NCBI RefSeq assembly: GCF_029892155.1 | Contig: NZ_JARZAG010000017.1 | Location: 1 to 64,000 of the forward strand | DNA length: 64,000 nt | DNA from: Kitasatospora sp. GAS204B | Lineage (GTDB): Bacteria > Actinomycetota > Actinomycetes > Streptomycetales > Streptomycetaceae | Reading direction: 5' to 3' | Part shown: piece by piece, positions 61,901 through 64,000 of the stretch | Layout: the number at the start of each line of letters is the position of its first letter | How positions within the stretch are numbered: position 1 is the stretch's first letter | Translations under genes and position numbers: made by a program | The notes under the pieces: generated by a model | Seen by the model: only the letters and a program-made list of their open reading frames with translations | The model's database searches: none | Told to the model about the DNA's origin: nothing

Positions 61901-62084
61901 CTCCCTGACCGAGCACCGGCTGCTGGAGCTCATCCGCGCCGGCCACACCGACCGCCAGGTCGCCCAGGCCCTGCTCCTGACCCCCCAGGAGGCAACCAGC
62001 ATGGCCAAGCAAATCAGCCGCAAACTGGGGATGACCAGCAGAGCGGAGCTGACACACCCCGCACAGACCGACCACCCTTGTTGA
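58986..62084 (+). CDS. Large ATPase-type transcriptional regulator with N-terminal XRE domain (LAL-like); contains a TTA codon
   Basis: This regulator has 1,032 residues. An N-terminal XRE helix-turn-helix (FGEMLLELRRVAGLTQEELA, AARSIQDLERGRR) is followed by a STAND-type ATPase: Walker A GAGMGKT near 120 and Walker B LVVDDAHWAD near 228. TPR-like helical repeats follow, and a C-terminal LuxR-like helix-turn-helix (LTEHRLLELIRAGHTDRQVA, then EATSMAKQISRKLGM). The GTG at 58986 gives the usual short N-terminus; a GTG at 58908 is also in frame. A TTA leucine codon at 59589-59591 (residue 202) implies dependence on the bldA tRNA, typical of antibiotic pathway regulators. Its target is unproven; the biosynthetic cluster is about 13 kb away. 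Confidence 0.85.
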   Translation: MTTFGEMLLELRRVAGLTQEELAEAAGLAARSIQDLERGRRERPQHRTVQRLVSALGLTDADAAALLGAGRSGKRTGRSTDDIARGSGLLDRQGQLAVLERAAAEARAGRGAVVLVRAGAGMGKTALLHAWAAVQHPREMRVASASGAELEQDFAFSVLRQLVEPLLARAGHAGRERLLSGPAQLASHALGAQGAGGAGGLLPEASLGLLHSLHWLMVHVTDDGPLALVVDDAHWADLPSLRWLEYLARRLHGLPLLLVLAGRPDSGPQAGALLEQIARQPYCLPVELPALGADSVAHLVRASLGPAEPGFTTACADAAQGNPLLLRELLRTLADGEVSPSDDQAHLVEEFRGRILAGTVVQRLTGQPEPVLRLVRALAVLGDGAAWPVAAQLAGLGEAQARQLGRRLQRTGVLAPGQAARFDHPLVRAAVAEAVLEPAGLAAEHARAAELLRCDGAADDLVAAHLLLTEPAGEAWRVAALRQAARTTRDRGAPETTVTYLRRALREPVCAQERGPLLLELGKDELQVDAAAARHHLAQAAAALADPYSRAEAAYRLGTSLFLGHQHHSAVDVLARAVEDLRHTDDGTGLAREVSWFLQAQMVLIGYDQLSTLPAARQHAQRLWEYKLAGDTPGECAVLAALSASAVTGYASAQVTNDLLDRALRGGLAGIDASQILVSLAGLAFVATDRLDDAAAQFGQIADVGGRFGSFLMVSAAMTWHLLVHTRRGQQLPLTADFGHPGTTSVEGMESVQLAMTALLGESLLERSDLPSATAVLAPDAGHDKAGWAWQGLAHLARARLHEARGNLAAALAVLLEYGAQEKRAQVANLAMTPWRSRAAALHLALGQRTDALQLATEELELAHRWGTERAIGVASRSLGAVQGGREGQALLRDAVDLLKRSPARLELARAQYDLATALTHTGETDQARQILSQALDLADTCGSTLLAGQARSALTALGEHPKPAPAPIPRLSLTEHRLLELIRAGHTDRQVAQALLLTPQEATSMAKQISRKLGMTSRAELTHPAQTDHPC

Positions 62085-62124
62085 GCACCACTCAAGAGAG
62101 GCCGTCAAAGAACAACACGGTGGT

Positions 62125-63075
62125 CTGGGTTCGCTCCGGAGGACCGGGTCTTCCTCGCTGCGCTCCTCGCCCCGCTGCCGCGCGATGTCCTGCGGCGACT
62201 GCGGCTGTTGGTCCAACCGGACACCGTGCTGCGCTGGCACCGCGACCTGATGAAGCAGCGTCACGCTCGCGCCTGCCGGCCGAAGCGACCAGGGCGCCCG
62301 CCCACCGTCCGCTCGATCCGCGTGCTGGTCCTGCGCTTGGTTCGGGAGAACCCGGCGTGGGGGTACCGGCGTGTGCACGGCGAACTCGCCACCCTGGGCA
62401 TCAAGATCGCCGCGTCCACCGTCTGGGAGATGCTCAAAGCCGAGGGCCTTTACCCGGCACCCGACCGCAGCGCCACCACCTGGGCCGACTCCCTGCGCTC
62501 CCAAGCCGACGCCATCCTGGCGTGCGACTGCATCGAGACCGTCACCCTGACCGGCCAACGCCAGTACATCCTCGCGGTCATCGAGCACGCCACCCGCCGC
62601 GTCCTCACACTGGGCACCACCGCGCATCCCACCGCCCACTGGGTCGTCCAGGCCGCCCGGAACCTGGCCATGGACCTCGAGGACACCGGAGTCACCGTCA
62701 GCTACCTGATCCGCGACCGGGACGCGAAGTTCCCGGCGCTCTTCGACCAGATCCTGGGCGATGCCGGCATCCAGGTCGTGTTCTCCGGCATCCGCATTGC
62801 CGCGGATGAACTCCGTCATGGAGCGCTGGGTGCAGACCTGCCGCCATGAGCTGCTGGATCGGACCTTGATCTGGAACGAGCGCCACCTACGCCACGCGCT
62901 GCGCGAGTTCGAGCACCACCACAATGCGCACCGGCCCCATCAGGCCATGAACCAGGCGGCGCCCCTACGCGCGGTCCCCGAACCGATCACCGATCCCAGG
63001 CGAATCGCCCGCCTGGACATACGCCGCCACGACCGACTCGGCGGAGTGATCCACGAGTACCGGCATGCCGCCTGA
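62125..63075 (+). pseudogene. rve/integrase-type transposase, frameshifted and lacking its N-terminus (right copy)
   Basis: The frame reads EDRVFLAALLAPLPRDVLRR, VQPDTVLRWHRDLMKQRHAR, WGYRRVHGELATLGIKIAAS, then the catalytic parts ILACDCIETVTLTGQRQYIL and YLIRDRDAKFPALFDQIL. At about 62793 an extra T shifts the frame; the end, including MNSVMERW with the catalytic Glu, continues in another frame to the stop at 63073-63075. The first 40 or so residues typical of the family are missing (compare 2755-2949). The element is therefore dead unless ribosomes shift at that point. Confidence 0.8.
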
Positions 63076-63109
63076 CCTGGCCGGATGACGTATTCGGCAG
63101 GCGCAGGGT
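62763..63109 (+). repeat. 347-bp direct repeat, right copy
   Basis: This matches 366-711 in the same orientation, with one inserted T (CCGCATTGCCGC against CCGCATGCCGC) and a few substitutions. The identity ends at GGCAGGCGCAGGGT, the same edge as in the left copy. Confidence 0.85.
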
Positions 63110-63117
63110 TGGTCGTG

Positions 63118-63339
63118 ATGTCGAAGATGCTGGCAAACGGCGACCGGGCCGTCACGCTCACCAACGAGACCACCGCGACGCAGGCCGTCAGCACCACCGC
63201 CTCCGCCGTGGGAATCGGAGGTGCCTCCTCCTACACGCTCGAAGACCTGGCTACCTGGCACAACAGCACCAGCAGCGGCAGCATCAGCGCCTCCGTGCCG
63301 GCCCACGGCACCGCGACGTACAGGGTCAGCCGCACCTGA
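63118..63339 (+). pseudogene. C-terminal domain fragment of a GH27-type alpha-galactosidase
   Basis: The frame reads MSKMLANGDRAVTLTNETTA, then STTASAVGIGGASSYTLEDL and SGSISASVPAHGTATYRVSR before the stop. This is the C-terminal beta-sandwich pattern of secreted GH27 alpha-galactosidases (LANGDVAVALFNE ... VPAHGTAMYRVS). The catalytic barrel and signal peptide are missing. It begins at the edge of the transposase repeat, so the insertion or a later deletion probably cut the gene. Confidence 0.6.
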
Positions 63340-63433
63340 GGCAGCACCGTCCCGTCGGCCCGCGAAGCCAACGCCGTACCACCCGATCACCCTCACGGCC
63401 CGCACGCAGCCAAACGGACGCACACCCCGCGCT

Positions 63434-63872
63434 AAAGGCTGTCTCGTAACTTGGCCGGCGATGCGAGGGCATGCGCCCGCCGGGCGCCTGCCTTCTCAGT
63501 CGGCGAGGGCGAGGTTGTGCATGCGGGCGATGCCGCTGGCGGCCCAGTAGACGGCCTGGCCCTTGCGGCGGCAGGCGCGGAGGATCTTCCAGTTCTTCCT
63601 GCGGGAGATGGCATGTTCGACGCGGGCTCGCACTCGGCGGTGGGAGCGGTTGTCGTCCTTCTGCCAGTCAGCCGGCTCCTGGCCTGGCCGGCGGCGGTGC
63701 GGGATGAGCGTGCCGGTGCCGCGATAGGCGCCGTCCGCGAGCACAACGGCGTTGCCGCAACTGGGCCGGGCGCAGCCCGGTGAACACCTCGATCAGCTCA
63801 CGACGCTCCGCCGACAGCACCTGCACACCCAGACCAACGCGGCCCGGCCTACAGAGTTAAGAGACAGCCTTT
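63434..63872 (-). mobile_element. Internally deleted IS5-type element with terminal inverted repeats (439 bp)
   Basis: The ends AAAGGCTGTCTCGTAACT (63434-63451) and 63855-63872 are inverted repeats matching at 17 of 18 positions. Inside, on the minus strand, lies the C-terminal part of an IS5 transposase (63496-63744: DGAYRGTGTLIPHRRRPGQE, then RRVRARVEHAISRRKNWKIL, RACRRKG and GIARMHNLALAD). Closer to the right end is a short N-terminal piece (VQVLSAERRELIEVFTGLRP). The middle is missing, so it could move only with help from an intact relative. Confidence 0.7.
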
Positions 63873-64000
63873 GGTCTCTCCTGTGAGGTACGAGTCAAGA
63901 GGCTCGGTACTTGATGTTCGACGACGTCAACGCCCCGAGCTACACCGGAGGCCCTGTCTTCATGCGCGCCGCCACCACAGTCACCCGAACGAAAACCCGC

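Noticed and set aside
62780..62800. Programmed frameshift in the right transposase copy
   Set aside because: The change is a single inserted T absent from the left copy, with no slippery run. The gene also lacks its N-terminus, so simple decay is more likely.
1..64000. tRNA, rRNA, riboswitch or CRISPR features
   Set aside because: I saw no cloverleaf-like conserved tRNA segments, no rRNA signature and no regularly spaced short repeats. A tRNAscan/Infernal run would be decisive.

Overview
The window looks like chromosomal DNA of a Streptomyces or close relative such as Kitasatospora. GC is very high, GTG and TTG starts are common, reading frames are open on both strands, the transposase families (IS4, IS5, ISL3, ISAs1, rve type) are typical of these genera, and a regulator gene carries a rare TTA leucine codon. 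I see no tRNA, rRNA or CRISPR array.

Layout. (1) 1-5.1 kb is a scrap zone: transposase pieces, a 5'-truncated MMPL exporter joined head to head with a 5'-truncated response regulator, one intact methyltransferase, and remnants of an ATPase and a serine recombinase. (2) 5.2-12.8 kb holds an alpha/beta hydrolase and, on the minus strand, a peptide/opine-type ABC import operon (binding lipoprotein, permease, permease-ATPase fusion, ATPase) ending in an FAD-dependent oxidoreductase. (3) 12.85-46.34 kb is a biosynthetic gene cluster: a ketoacyl synthase III, a DUF885 metallopeptidase-like protein, a DUF5132 protein, an ABC exporter with an HMA-like N-terminus, one giant seven-module NRPS (7,973 residues, TTG start), MbtH, a cytochrome P450, an SRPBCC protein, a 66-residue protein and a type II thioesterase, closed by a strong terminator-like stem. 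(4) 47-52.2 kb holds small cytoplasmic proteins (DUF1963, FGE-like, DUF6368, DUF2199, CbrC, GNAT, SMI1/KNR4) that resemble an immunity-gene locus. (5) 52.1-64 kb is a second scrap zone. It also contains a secreted three-repeat ricin-type lectin, a divergent MmyB-like regulator/short-chain dehydrogenase pair and a large ATPase-type regulator.

Main interpretation. The NRPS reads C-A-T x7 with an N-methyltransferase inside the sixth A domain, a terminal thioesterase and no epimerase. The specificity codes I read by eye give X1 - Thr - X3 - Pro - Phe - N-methyl-Tyr - X7 (Val-like). With a P450 next door, this is the residue order of the cyanopeptolin-type (Ahp) cyclodepsipeptides. In those serine-protease inhibitors a lactone joins the Thr hydroxyl to the last residue, and a Pro is oxidised to 3-amino-6-hydroxy-2-piperidone (Ahp). 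I infer that this cluster makes an actinobacterial member of that class, related to the reported streptopeptolin. Residues X1 and X3 and the N-terminal acyl group remain unassigned.

The region lies between two same-orientation, nearly identical 346/347-bp transposase fragments (366-711 and 62763-63109). Recombination between them could delete or amplify the whole 62 kb. Serine-recombinase remnants, each with a strong hairpin at its 3' end, lie on both sides of the intact central genes.
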